A DNA stretch of 64,000 nt from Comamonadaceae bacterium. GTDB taxonomy: Bacteria > Pseudomonadota > Gammaproteobacteria > Burkholderiales > Burkholderiaceae_C. Below, piece by piece: positions 1 to 8,185 of this stretch. The DNA lies in NCBI GenBank assembly GCA_027488215.1, contig JAIYCB010000015.1, positions 1 through 64,000 of the forward strand. The letters are read 5' to 3'. The position numbers and the translations under genes were made by a program. How positions within the stretch are numbered: the stretch's first letter is position 1; each line of letters opens with the position of its first letter. The notes below the pieces were generated by a model that had not been told where the DNA came from, ran no database searches, and saw only the letters and a program-made list of their open reading frames with translations.

Positions 1-84
1 ACCTACCGCGCTGGTTTTGTGGGCCTCATGGTCATGGCCAGCATCAGTGGCACGGTGCTCTACTGGAGCCAGCGCCCTCGTTGA
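1..84 (+). CDS. C-terminal end of an unknown membrane protein (partial)
   Basis: Only the last 27 codons are inside the window, ending at TGA 82-84. They encode one hydrophobic stretch (GFVGLMVMASISGTVLYW) followed by a short basic tail (SQRPR), as in a final membrane helix with its C-terminus in the cytoplasm. The family cannot be told from so little. It runs toward the asparaginase gene on the other strand, with a palindrome-rich gap between them. Confidence 0.5.
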   Translation, partial: TYRAGFVGLMVMASISGTVLYWSQRPR

Positions 85-120
85 GTGGGGTGATGCAGCC
101 CGGGAAGGCACATGCCTGTC

Positions 121-233
121 ACCCCGGCCTTTGAGCCGGGGTCCAAGTTTTGATGCTTGCAATGCACCTTGAACACTGGATCCCGGATCGAGTCCGGGAT
201 GACGGGGGGGTGGTTGGATCCCGAATCGGGATC
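121..233. repeat. Cluster of three GC-rich palindromes between convergent genes
   Basis: Three short perfect palindromic stems lie in about 110 bases. At 121-142 the arms are ACCCCGGC/GCCGGGGT with a 6-base loop. At 180-200 they are ATCCCGGA/TCCGGGAT with a 5-base loop. At 217-233 they are GATCCCGA/TCGGGATC around a single base. The phrase 'GGATC..GTCCGGGATGACG' resembles REP-like intergenic repeats seen in many proteobacteria. The cluster lies between the 3' ends of two convergent genes, so it could also act as a two-way transcription stop. No poly-T tract follows. Confidence 0.6.
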
Positions 234-265
234 GTGATGGCGAGGGGTGGTTGGAACCTCGGGTT

Positions 266-1279
266 TTAGCCCGCCAACAAGATGCGGTCGATCCAGCCCT
301 GAATCGCGTGCCCGTCCATGCCGTGCGCCAAGCCCAGCAGCATCACGATCCGTACCTTGTGAGGCGGCAAGGGGCCGGCCGTCAGGATGCCGTGTTGGGC
401 ATCGGCGTACACGCTGGCCCGCGTCACGCTGCCCGTGATGAAGCGGGCGCAGCGGGCCACCAATACACCTTGTGCAGGCAATGACTGGATGAAAGCGCGG
501 TAGGCTGTGGGCGTGTTGGCATTGCCCAAACCGGCATGCACAATGCCCCGCGCTCCTGCGGCGACAAAGGCATGCATCGCGGTCTCGTCCACACCGGCGT
601 AGGCCAAGGCAATGTCCACCCTGGGCCATTCGGAGGGTGTTTTCCAAGTCGAAGGCGTTTGCCAGGCCACCGTGGGTGCACGCCCTGCGGCGCGGAACCA
701 CTGCACCGCCTGGTCGGCCACCTCACCCACGGCGCCGGCCAGTGGGCTGTCAAAGGCCTCGACGCTGCTCACATGGCGTTTGCCCACCCACAGGCCCGAA
801 TGGATGCGACCATTCATGACCACCAAAGTGCCGCGCTCCCGCGCACCGGGGCAGGCGGCCACACAGCAGGCGTCCAGCAAATTGGCTGGGCCATCGGCAG
901 AATAGGCGGTGGCGGGTCGCATGGCCCCCACCACCACGATCGGTTTGTCGCTGTCTACACTCAGGTGCAAAAACGTCGCAGTTTCCTCCAGTGTGTCGGT
1001 GCCGTGGGTGACCACGATGCCCGCCACATCGGGGTTGTTGACCGCTTGCATCACAGCCGCATGCAGATCAAGCCAATGCTCGGGCCGCACGTCGTAGCTG
1101 GCCAATTGCATGGGCTGGGTGACTGCGATGTTGTAGCGCTGGCGCAGTTCGGGCACCGTGTCGACCACGGCGGCCACGCTCAGGCTGGCGGGTTTGTAAT
1201 CGGTGCTGACCGAGGCGGCGCTGGCCGCGCCTGCGATGGTGCCACCGGTGCCGATCAGTGCCAATGTGGGTTTTGTCAT
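266..1279 (-). CDS. ansA: L-asparaginase
   Basis: A 337-residue asparaginase/glutaminase-family enzyme that would hydrolyse L-asparagine to aspartate and ammonia. Both active-site signatures are visible: GTGGTIAG near the N-terminus with the nucleophilic Thr14, and THGTDTLEET around residues 91-100 carrying the second Thr-Asp pair (Thr94-Asp95). There is no signal peptide, so the enzyme is probably cytoplasmic. The length is normal for the family. It starts 3 bases after the hydratase gene on the same strand, so the two are probably one operon. Family membership is firm; strict preference for asparagine over glutamine is not shown. The type I/II label, and therefore the gene symbol, is tentative. 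Confidence 0.88.
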   Translation of the reverse strand: MTKPTLALIGTGGTIAGAASAASVSTDYKPASLSVAAVVDTVPELRQRYNIAVTQPMQLASYDVRPEHWLDLHAAVMQAVNNPDVAGIVVTHGTDTLEETATFLHLSVDSDKPIVVVGAMRPATAYSADGPANLLDACCVAACPGARERGTLVVMNGRIHSGLWVGKRHVSSVEAFDSPLAGAVGEVADQAVQWFRAAGRAPTVAWQTPSTWKTPSEWPRVDIALAYAGVDETAMHAFVAAGARGIVHAGLGNANTPTAYRAFIQSLPAQGVLVARCARFITGSVTRASVYADAQHGILTAGPLPPHKVRIVMLLGLAHGMDGHAIQGWIDRILLAG

Positions 1280-1282
1280 GGT

Positions 1283-2110
1283 TCAAGTCTCCGAAAAAAT
1301 CATCTCAACACGGCCCAGCGGGCCGAAATCGGCGCTGGCGCTTTCACCGGGCTGCAGTTCCAGCGGCACCATGCAGGTGCCGGTGGTCACCACATGGCCT
1401 TTTTGCAAGGTGATGCCCAGGCTCGACAGTTGGTTGGCCAGCCAGGTCAGGGCGATGCGCGGGTCACCCAGCACGTTGCCGCCTGTTCCCTCACGGGTGT
1501 ACTTCAGCTGGCTGCCGTGTTGAACCCGAGCGTGCACCGGGTAGGCGCTCAAATCCAGGTCGCGCCAGACATCGGGCGCAGCCGGGCCCAGAACGAAGTG
1601 GCGGGCACAGGCGTTGTCGGCCAGCAACTGCGCCTCACCCGCTGCGGTAAAGGGTTCCAACCGGGAGTCGGGCACTTCGAGGGCCGGGTGCAAGCGGGCC
1701 ACAGCAGCCATGACTTGCTGTTGGGTGTAGGGCTCAGCTTGCGGAGGCAGGTCTTGCGCCATGGCAAACGCAAATTCCGGCTCGGCCACGCGCATGCGGT
1801 TGCCGGCTGACGGCACGGTGGCGCCGCTTTCAAACACCTGGCCAGACAGAAGTCGACCGGCCAGAGGGCCGCTCACGTTGATGTGGGCCTGGCCGTTGGC
1901 GCTGGTGGCAGCAATTTTCCAGCCGATCACACTGCGGCCGGAAACAAGGGGCAGTTGCGCTTGGGCGGCATAACCTTGCACAGGGGTCCAGGGTCGGCAG
2001 GTCTCGGGCAGGCTGTGGATCACTCGGCCCGATTGCCAATGGTCCCAGATTACTTGGGCGGATTGACGAGAGGTGGCCTGGTCGGCCGGGGCTGGTCTGG
2101 TCTGTTTCAT
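1283..2110 (-). CDS. 2-keto-4-pentenoate hydratase / fumarylacetoacetate hydrolase-family protein
   Basis: A 275-residue protein of the MhpD/hydratase branch of the FAH superfamily. These enzymes add water to 2-hydroxy-2,4-dienoates in aromatic meta-cleavage pathways or act as decarboxylases. Family features are GWKIAATS near residue 65, the metal-ligand segment EPEFAFAM near 110, the following H-P-A-L-E-V-PDSR block, and the C-terminal GHVVTTGTC. No other meta-cleavage genes are close, so its substrate is unknown. It is the first gene of a two-gene operon with the asparaginase. The pairing is odd metabolically and may reflect only shared transcription. Confidence 0.8.
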   Translation of the reverse strand: MKQTRPAPADQATSRQSAQVIWDHWQSGRVIHSLPETCRPWTPVQGYAAQAQLPLVSGRSVIGWKIAATSANGQAHINVSGPLAGRLLSGQVFESGATVPSAGNRMRVAEPEFAFAMAQDLPPQAEPYTQQQVMAAVARLHPALEVPDSRLEPFTAAGEAQLLADNACARHFVLGPAAPDVWRDLDLSAYPVHARVQHGSQLKYTREGTGGNVLGDPRIALTWLANQLSSLGITLQKGHVVTTGTCMVPLELQPGESASADFGPLGRVEMIFSET

Positions 2111-2156
2111 GGGTCCATTGTTACGCCAACTGGCCAGGATACCCAGAAATCTTGTG

Positions 2157-2162
2157 TATAAT
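2157..2162 (+). promoter_or_regulatory. -10 element of the tRNA-Met promoter
   Basis: A consensus TATAAT lies 30 bases upstream of the mature tRNA 5' end, a usual distance for a tRNA promoter with a short leader. I did not find a convincing -35 hexamer at 17 bases. Confidence 0.55.
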
Positions 2163-2192
2163 TTTTGGCTTGTCGATGTCCCACAAGATACC

Positions 2193-2269
2193 GGTGATAT
2201 AGCTCAGTTGGTTAGAGCGCAGCATTCATAATGCTGATGTCGGTGGTTCAAATCCACCTATCACCACCA
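2193..2269 (+). tRNA. tRNA-Met (anticodon CAU)
   Basis: The 77-base sequence folds as a cloverleaf. The acceptor stem is GGTGATA/TATCACC, followed by discriminator A and an encoded CCA at 2267-2269. The D arm is GCTC...GAGC, the anticodon stem CAGCA/TGCTG holds loop TTCATAA (anticodon CAT), and the T arm is GGTGG TTCAAAT CCACC. The G1-C72 pair argues against the initiator tRNA, which has an unpaired position 1. A tRNA-Ile with lysidine-modified CAU cannot be excluded from the anticodon alone, but elongator Met is the likelier reading. Confidence 0.93.
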
Positions 2270-2276
2270 AAACAAA

Positions 2277-2312
2277 AGCCCGCAGTTGAACAGCTGCGGG
2301 CTTTTTGTTTTT
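2277..2312 (+). terminator. Rho-independent terminator after tRNA-Met
   Basis: A 9-base-pair GC-rich stem (AGCCCGCAG/CTGCGGGCT, 8-base loop) is followed directly by TTTTTGTTTTTT. It begins 7 bases after the tRNA CCA end. Confidence 0.9.
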
Positions 2313-2381
2313 TGCGCTGATTGCCTGATGCGCCAAGCCCCTTGCTCTGCCAGACCTTCCCCACTGGGTTAATGTCAGGGG

Positions 2382-4910
2382 ATGAACAATCAGTCTTGGA
2401 TGCATGGTTTGAAGCTGGGCGCTCGTCAGTTGTGGCGTGACCTGCGGGCGGGTGAGTTGCGCCTGTTGATGGTGTCGGTGGCCTTGGCTGTGGCGGCTCT
2501 GACGGCGGTGGGTTTTCTGGCTGATCGGATGCAGTCGGGTCTGTGGCGCGATGCGCGCCAACTGCTGGGTGGCGATGCGGTGGTGGTGAGCGACCAACGG
2601 ACGCCCCAATCCTTTGTCCAAAAGGCCCAAGAGGCCGGTTTGCAAAGCAACACCAATGTGAGTTTCCCGACCATGGCGCGGGCATTGAACGCGTTGGATG
2701 CCAATAGCCCACCCGCCACACGTCTGGTGGCCCTCAAAGCCGTGGAGCGGGGTTACCCCTTGCGTGGCCGCCTGGAAATCGCCGGTCAAAGCGCAGCCAG
2801 TATCCCCTCTGAAGGCGAGGTCTGGGTCGATGCGGCCTTGCTCGAAGCATTGAATGTTCAGGTTGGCCAACAGCTGGGCTTGGGCGAGCGCAGTCTGCGC
2901 ATTGGCGCCACCATCATCCGCGAGCCCGACCGGGGTGCAGGTTTCATGGGGTTTGCACCCCGTGTGATGATGAACATGGCCGATTTGGCTTCGACAGGCC
3001 TGGTCCAGCCGGCCAGTCGTGTGAGTTGGCGAATGGCCGTGTCCGGCTCTGATGCGGCCGTGGGCCAGTTTTTGCCCTGGGCGCAGGCCGAAGCTGACAA
3101 GCTCGAGGTGCGAGGCGTCAAAGTCGAGTCACTCGACAGCGGTCGCCCAGAGATGCGCCAGACCCTGGACCGTGCCTCGCAGTTTTTGAACCTTGTGGCT
3201 TTGCTGGCCGCCTTGCTGTGCGCCGTGGCGGTGGCCTTGGCGGCCCGCAGCTTTGCCGAGAGGCAGCTCGATGCCTGCGCCTTGCTTCGTGTTTTGGGGC
3301 AAAGCCAGCGCACACTCACATTGAGTTATGGTTTGGAATTCCTGGGTGCCGGTTTGGTCGCCAGCGTGCTGGGGGTTTGGGTTGGGTATGGCGTGCACCT
3401 GGGTTTTGTGCATTTGTTGGCTGGTTTGGTCGATGCCCATTTACCCGATGCCACGCTGCAGCCAGCAGGGATGGGTCTGGCCATGGGCTTGACGCTGTTG
3501 GTGGCCTTTGGCTTGCCGCCTGTTTTGCAGTTGGCGCAAGTGCCGCCCCTGCGCGTGATCCGCCGTGACTTGGGCAGCGTGCAGGTGCGCTCGGGTCTGG
3601 TGCTGGTGATGGGCCTGCTCGGATTTGCCATCACTTTGCTCATGGTCAGCCGTAACTTGATGCTCGGCTTGATCACGGTGGGTGGTTTTGCCCTGGCACT
3701 TTTGTTGTTTGCCGGTTTGGCTGCTGCGACTTTGTTTTTGCTGCGCCGGGCGCTGCCCAGTGAATCGGCACCGCGTTGGTTGCGCCTGGCCACGCGACAA
3801 GTGGCGGCGAGACCGGTGTTTGCCGTGGTGCAGGTCAGCGCCTTGTCGGTGGGTTTGTTGGCACTGGCTTTGCTGGTCTTGCTGCGGACCGATCTGATCG
3901 CCAGTTGGCGACAAGCCACGCCTGTGAACGCGCCTGATCGCTTTGTCATCAATGTGCAACCCGATCAGGCCGAGGCCTTCTTGGCGCACCTCAAAAATGC
4001 TGGTGTTGAGGCGCCTGACTGGTTCCCCATGATTCGGGGTCGGCTGGTGGCCATCAATGGCCGAGTCATTGGCCCTGATGACCTGGAAGCGGATCGGGGC
4101 AAACGCTTGCTTGACCGTGAAATCAACCTCTCGCACAGCGCTGTCTTGCCCGTACATAACCCCTTGGTGGCCGGACGCTGGCAAGCCGAAGAGGCCGATG
4201 GCGTGAGTGTGGAGGAGGGCATTGCCGAGGCCTTGGGCCTGAAGCTGGGTGACCGCCTGGGCTTTGACATTGCCGGTCAGCTACACGAGGCAAGGGTCAC
4301 CTCCTTGCGCAAGGTCGACTGGGCCTCGATGCGGGCCAACTTCTTCATGCTGTTCCCGGTCTCGCAAATGCCCGATTTGCCCATGACCTACATGGCGGCT
4401 TTCCGCTCGCCTCAAGGGGCACCTGGTTTTGAAAACGCCATGGTCAATGCTTTCCCCAACATCACCAGCGTGGACATGCGCAGCACGCTGGCGCAGGTGC
4501 AGCGTGTCATGGACCAGGTCATCCGAGCTGTAGAGTTTTTGTTTGCCTTCACCTTGGCGGCAGGTCTGATGGTCTTGCTGGCCGCTGTGGGCGCAAGTCG
4601 CCAGGCGCGTGAGCGCGAATACGCCATCATGCGGGCATTGGGTGCGGGTCGCAGCTTGCTGGCTCAAGTGCAGCGCACCGAGTTACTGGGCATTGGTTGG
4701 CTGGCCGGCTTCATGGCGAGCACCATGGCGCTGGTGGTGGGTTGGGCACTGGCCCGTTTTGCCTTTGAATTTGCCTGGCAGCCGCCTTTATGGGCTCCCT
4801 TGGCCGGTGGCTTGCTCGGGGCCTTGCTGGCCTGGGGTGCCGGAAGCCTGAGTCTGTCCGGAGTTTTGCGTCAGCCCGTGGTTCAAACTTTGCGTCAAGC
4901 GGCGCTATGA
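2382..4910 (+). CDS. FtsX-family ABC transporter permease (YbbP-like)
   Basis: An 842-residue inner-membrane protein with the layout of the YbbP/FtsX-MacB permease class: an N-terminal helix after about 25 residues, a large periplasmic domain (about 45-260), three central helices, further hydrophobic segments at about 390-460, a second FtsX-type unit with a periplasmic domain (about 500-700), and three C-terminal helices. The segment AREREYAIMRALGAGRS before the last helices is typical of FtsX permeases. In enterobacteria the partner is the ATPase YbbA in the same operon. No ATPase gene is adjacent here, so the partner must be elsewhere. The ATG at 2382 has a GGGG just upstream. Confidence 0.85.
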   Translation: MNNQSWMHGLKLGARQLWRDLRAGELRLLMVSVALAVAALTAVGFLADRMQSGLWRDARQLLGGDAVVVSDQRTPQSFVQKAQEAGLQSNTNVSFPTMARALNALDANSPPATRLVALKAVERGYPLRGRLEIAGQSAASIPSEGEVWVDAALLEALNVQVGQQLGLGERSLRIGATIIREPDRGAGFMGFAPRVMMNMADLASTGLVQPASRVSWRMAVSGSDAAVGQFLPWAQAEADKLEVRGVKVESLDSGRPEMRQTLDRASQFLNLVALLAALLCAVAVALAARSFAERQLDACALLRVLGQSQRTLTLSYGLEFLGAGLVASVLGVWVGYGVHLGFVHLLAGLVDAHLPDATLQPAGMGLAMGLTLLVAFGLPPVLQLAQVPPLRVIRRDLGSVQVRSGLVLVMGLLGFAITLLMVSRNLMLGLITVGGFALALLLFAGLAAATLFLLRRALPSESAPRWLRLATRQVAARPVFAVVQVSALSVGLLALALLVLLRTDLIASWRQATPVNAPDRFVINVQPDQAEAFLAHLKNAGVEAPDWFPMIRGRLVAINGRVIGPDDLEADRGKRLLDREINLSHSAVLPVHNPLVAGRWQAEEADGVSVEEGIAEALGLKLGDRLGFDIAGQLHEARVTSLRKVDWASMRANFFMLFPVSQMPDLPMTYMAAFRSPQGAPGFENAMVNAFPNITSVDMRSTLAQVQRVMDQVIRAVEFLFAFTLAAGLMVLLAAVGASRQAREREYAIMRALGAGRSLLAQVQRTELLGIGWLAGFMASTMALVVGWALARFAFEFAWQPPLWAPLAGGLLGALLAWGAGSLSLSGVLRQPVVQTLRQAAL

Positions 4911-4953
4911 AGCTTGGACAGTCGCAGAACTGAACACGGCACAATCGAGTCCC

Positions 4954-5358
4954 ATGAACATCGAAGAAAAGCCCCACTTTGACACCCCCTTTGCCTGGAT
5001 GGGCGGAGAAGCCGCTGTGCGGGCCTTGGCCGACCGTTTTTATGACCTGATGGACATGGAGCCAGGCTACAAAGCGCTTCGGGATGCGCACGGGAGCAGC
5101 TTGGAGGGTGCCCGTGACAAGCTTTTTTGGTTTTTGTGCGGCTGGCTGGGCGGGCCAGAGCATTACACCGAGCGCTTTGGCCACCCGCGTTTGCGCATGC
5201 GTCACATGCCGTTTTCGATTGGCTTGCTCGAGCGCGACCAGTGGTTGGCCTGCATGGACCAGGCCATGACCGAGTTGGCGATCGACCCCGTGTTGCGCGA
5301 GCGGCTCAACGCCAGTTTCTTCAAGACCGCAGATTGGATGCGCAACCGCGGCATTTGA
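4954..5358 (+). CDS. Group II truncated haemoglobin
   Basis: A 134-residue heme protein of the trHbO (group II) class, which binds O2, NO or related ligands. The signature is HPRLRMRHMPFSIG at about residues 75-88, containing the proximal His and the group II RHxPF motif. W63 or W64 precedes a G-G-P-E-HYTERFGHP segment, and DQWLACMDQAM matches the late helices with the G-helix Trp. It lies 43 bases downstream of the permease gene and 60 bases upstream of the Smr gene on the same strand. Family assignment is firm; ligand and physiological role are not shown. Confidence 0.9.
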   Translation: MNIEEKPHFDTPFAWMGGEAAVRALADRFYDLMDMEPGYKALRDAHGSSLEGARDKLFWFLCGWLGGPEHYTERFGHPRLRMRHMPFSIGLLERDQWLACMDQAMTELAIDPVLRERLNASFFKTADWMRNRGI

Positions 5359-5418
5359 TGCGACAACGATTGACCCATAGACCCGCCCTCGTCCCATAAC
5401 GCCCAGCCCGGAGCTCCC

Positions 5419-6057
5419 GTGAAAATCAATGCGCTGCAAGATCTGAAGCAAGTGCGTCAGAAGCTGGCCGAGGCCCATGCACAAGCTCAAGCGCTTGCGG
5501 CAGCCCAGGCGCTGTCAGAGCGTCAGCGCGAGGCGGAAATTAATCTGTTTGTGCGCGCTGTGGGCGCTGTCCAGCGCTTGCCTGTGCACAACCAGGTCAA
5601 GTTGGAGGGCCCTGGCCCTGCCCCAATAGCCCACCAACGTCACAAGGACAACGCGGCGGTGCTGCGCGATTGCCTGAGCGACGAGTTCGACGCCAGCACC
5701 TTGCTCGACACCGATGATGCCCTGAGTTTTCGTCGACCGGGCATTGGGCGCGACGTGATCCACAAACTGCGCAAAGGCGATTGGTCTATTCAGCGCGAGA
5801 TCGACCTGCACGGCTTGCGCAGCGACGAAGCCCGTGTGGCGCTGTCCGAGTTCATACGCCTGGCGCACCGACAGGGCCTGCGCTGCTTGCGTGTGGTGCA
5901 CGGCAAAGGCTTGGGTTCGCCTGGAAAAACGCCTGTGCTCAAGTCCAAAGTGCACAGCTGGCTGGTGCAAAAAAACCAGGTCATGGCTTTTGTTCAGGCC
6001 AAGCCAGCGGAGGGCGGAGCAGGGGCCTTGTTGGTCCTGCTCAACTCGGGTGGCTGA
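5419..6057 (+). CDS. Smr-domain protein (MutS2 C-terminal-type)
   Basis: A 212-residue protein with a charged, coiled N-terminal region (many Ala, Gln and Glu, about residues 1-50) and a C-terminal Smr domain from about 125. The Smr signature is complete: EIDLHGLRSDEA, a helix, then RVVHGKGLGS. Smr domains in MutS2 have nicking endonuclease activity; stand-alone proteins of this type are common in proteobacteria and include ribosome-associated members, so the cellular role is uncertain. The start is GTG. It converges on apaH with only 9 bases between the two stops. Confidence 0.85.
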   Translation: MKINALQDLKQVRQKLAEAHAQAQALAAAQALSERQREAEINLFVRAVGAVQRLPVHNQVKLEGPGPAPIAHQRHKDNAAVLRDCLSDEFDASTLLDTDDALSFRRPGIGRDVIHKLRKGDWSIQREIDLHGLRSDEARVALSEFIRLAHRQGLRCLRVVHGKGLGSPGKTPVLKSKVHSWLVQKNQVMAFVQAKPAEGGAGALLVLLNSGG

Positions 6058-6066
6058 GGCCTTCCA

Positions 6067-6900
6067 TCAACCCGGAATCTGCGCTTGAGCGCATGCCACT
6101 TGAACCCGTTGATGCTGCCCGTCATCGCCAAGACGCATGGCGCTCAGGCAGCCGCCCCAAACGCATCCCGTGTCCAGTGCCCAGACGTCGCTGCGTCCCG
6201 GCCAGCCCAAGGTGGACCAGTGGCCAAAGGCCACCGTGATGTCGGCCGTGCGCCGTCCCGGTACATCGAACCAGGGCATGAAGCCTGCAGGAGCCTGCGA
6301 GGCGCTGTCCTTGGTGGCGAATTCCATGGTCCCATCGGCTTTGCAAAAACGCAGGCGGGTCAAGGCGTTCACCACAACACGCCAGCGGTCAACCCCGGTC
6401 AAGTCATCGCGCCATGCAGCAGGTTCATTGCCATACATGTGGGCCAAAAAATGAGACAAGTCTGGTCCACGCAACACGTCTTGCACTTCGCTTGCCAAGG
6501 ACAAGGTTTCGTCCAAGGTCCAATCGGGCAAAACCCCTGCATGCACTGACAAGACCCCATGCGACCACAGCGCCAAGTGCTGATGGCGCAGCCAGTCGAA
6601 CAGGACCACACGATCGGTGGCTTGCAACAAGTCGTCCAGCGTGTCCAGGCGTTTGGTGGGGCTGTGACCCCAAGCCACGGCCAGTGCATGCAAATCGTGG
6701 TTACCCAGAACGCATTGCACGCTGCCTTGCAGCGCCATCAAGCGACGCAACACGCCTGCAGAATCCGGGCCGCGATTGACCAGATCGCCCAGAACAATCA
6801 GGTGGTCGCGGCTGGGTGAAAAAGCCACCTCGTCGAGCATGCGCGCGAGGGGGGCGTCACAGCCTTGAATGTCACCGACCCAGTACACTGCCATGCGCAT
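6067..6900 (-). CDS. apaH: Symmetrical bis(5'-nucleosyl)-tetraphosphatase (diadenosine tetraphosphatase)
   Basis: A 277-residue calcineurin-type phosphoesterase that would split Ap4A into two ADP. The metal-binding motifs occur in the expected order: GDIQGC (residues 9-14), GDLVNRGPDS (about 38-47) and GNHDLHALA (about 66-74). The length matches ApaH. Start MRM could also be read from the second Met, two codons in; the difference is trivial. It is transcribed alone, converging on the Smr gene, and its upstream side faces the AT-rich H-NS region. Confidence 0.93.
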   Translation of the reverse strand: MRMAVYWVGDIQGCDAPLARMLDEVAFSPSRDHLIVLGDLVNRGPDSAGVLRRLMALQGSVQCVLGNHDLHALAVAWGHSPTKRLDTLDDLLQATDRVVLFDWLRHQHLALWSHGVLSVHAGVLPDWTLDETLSLASEVQDVLRGPDLSHFLAHMYGNEPAAWRDDLTGVDRWRVVVNALTRLRFCKADGTMEFATKDSASQAPAGFMPWFDVPGRRTADITVAFGHWSTLGWPGRSDVWALDTGCVWGGCLSAMRLGDDGQHQRVQVACAQAQIPG

Positions 6901-7132
6901 CTTTCATTCAATCCGCTCTCCCGATAGAGCTGATGTATGGGATATTGTGAGCCACATTCGACTGAGTTTTCAGCATCTTCGGCAAGTACGAGCCCTGGAG
7001 GATTTAAGAATATCTTTCAGTGATAATCGTGGATGCTGGAGTACACGGTTTTAAATCAATAAGATTGAAGATGCCAAATAAATAAAATTGATGTACATTA
7101 ACGCATTGTCATTATCAAAGCGAGGTTACTCA

Positions 7133-7432
7133 ATGTCCCTTTCCTATAAAGAATTGTTACAAAAACGTGAAGCCTTGGAGCGAGAAATCACTCAAGCGCG
7201 CCAAAATGAAATCGCCAGTGCCGTGACCAAGGTGCGTGAACTGGTTGCTGAATATGGTTTGACGGTGCAAGACGTTTTTCCTGGCCGAGCAACCAAGTCT
7301 TCGGTTGCCAAGTCTGTCAGCAAAGTGGTCGCCAAATACCGTGATCCTGCAACAGGTCAAACTTGGACAGGCCGAGGCAAAGCCCCCAAATGGATCGAGG
7401 GCAAGGACCGCTCGCCTTTTGTGATTTCCTGA
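7133..7432 (+). CDS. H-NS family nucleoid-associated protein
   Basis: A 99-residue DNA-bridging protein. Residues 1-45 form the predicted coiled-coil oligomerisation region (LSYKELLQKREALEREITQA). The C-terminus carries the H-NS DNA-binding signature YRDPATGQTWTGRGKAPKWI. I start it at ATG 7133 rather than an in-frame ATG at 7088, because GAGG lies 7 bases upstream and the family begins at this point. It silences AT-rich, often foreign, DNA in other bacteria. Its own surroundings (about 6900-7610) are strongly AT-rich compared with the rest of the window. It is a single gene with its own terminator. Confidence 0.9.
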   Translation: MSLSYKELLQKREALEREITQARQNEIASAVTKVRELVAEYGLTVQDVFPGRATKSSVAKSVSKVVAKYRDPATGQTWTGRGKAPKWIEGKDRSPFVIS

Positions 7433-7513
7433 ATCAATTGATTTGTACTGAGATATATCCAAATTGATTATTTCAGGTTGATTTTATTTATTTTTCGATT
7501 TTGATTCTGAAGT

Positions 7514-7543
7514 ACAAACCCCGCATCAGCGGGGTTTGTTGTT
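7514..7543 (+). terminator. Rho-independent terminator after the H-NS gene
   Basis: An 11-base-pair stem ACAAACCCCGC/GCGGGGTTTGT with loop ATCA, followed by TGTTT, lies about 80 bases after the H-NS stop codon. The U-tract is short, so this may be a moderate terminator. Confidence 0.75.
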
Positions 7544-7617
7544 TCTAGGATGACTTTTGGGATCGATTGGAAATCCATAAAATGATTCATATCAATTTGC
7601 CGTGCGGTAGGTAGCGA

Positions 7618-8166
7618 ATGGGTGATTTCTTGAATTCTGAGATTTTCGATGTGGAAACCCAAGACTTGAGCCGCTGGTATCTGGCTTACAGCAAACCCAA
7701 ACAGGAATCTGTGGCCTTGTTCAATTTGGAGCAGCAAGGCTTTCAGGCTTATTTGCCCTTGTTCAAAAAATTCAAAAAAACTGAACAAGGTCCTGTGGCG
7801 TTATTTGAGCCCATGTTCCCTCGCTACATCCTGTTTCGGCCAGGACGTCCAGGGCAAAGCATTTCGGCCGTTCGCAGCACCAAAGGTGTGTCCACGATCG
7901 TTCGATTTGGTTTTGAGCCAGCCTTGCTGCACGACGAGGTGGTGCAGCGGATTCGTCAGGTGGAGCAATTGCGCGATCAGGCCACGATTGAGGAGCTCAA
8001 CCAACTTAAGGTGGGACAGAAAGTTCGCTTGAAGCACACCGCTTTGGGCGCCATCGAGGGTTTGGTCCACGAAGTCTCGAGCAAAAGGGTGGCTGTTTTG
8101 CTTGAAATTCTGGGGCGGCCCATGGTGGTTCAGGTGGAGCACCATCAGGTCGAAGCGGGTGGTTGA
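7618..8166 (+). CDS. NusG paralogue, RfaH-like antitermination factor
   Basis: A 182-residue NusG-superfamily protein. The NGN domain starts with WYLAYSKPKQESVALFNLEQ (about 20-39) and includes the QGFQAYLP and PMFPRYILFRPG segments. A KOW-type C-terminal domain follows (KVGQKVRLKHTALGAIEGLVHEV, about 130-152). The N-terminal wording is that of RfaH rather than housekeeping NusG. RfaH proteins load onto RNA polymerase at ops sites and prevent Rho termination and H-NS silencing in long surface-polysaccharide operons. No such operon lies nearby, so its targets are elsewhere. It sits directly after the H-NS gene, separated by a terminator. Confidence 0.82.
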   Translation: MGDFLNSEIFDVETQDLSRWYLAYSKPKQESVALFNLEQQGFQAYLPLFKKFKKTEQGPVALFEPMFPRYILFRPGRPGQSISAVRSTKGVSTIVRFGFEPALLHDEVVQRIRQVEQLRDQATIEELNQLKVGQKVRLKHTALGAIEGLVHEVSSKRVAVLLEILGRPMVVQVEHHQVEAGG

Positions 8167-8185
8167 ACCGTGTTGGTACAGCTCG

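Noticed and set aside
536-1810. Plus-strand open frame of 424 codons
   Set aside because: It runs antisense across two genes (asparaginase and hydratase) with recognised motifs and crosses the junction between them.
7088-7132. N-terminal extension of the H-NS protein from an upstream ATG
   Set aside because: The 15 extra residues are not H-NS-like and the ATG at 7133 has the ribosome-binding site.
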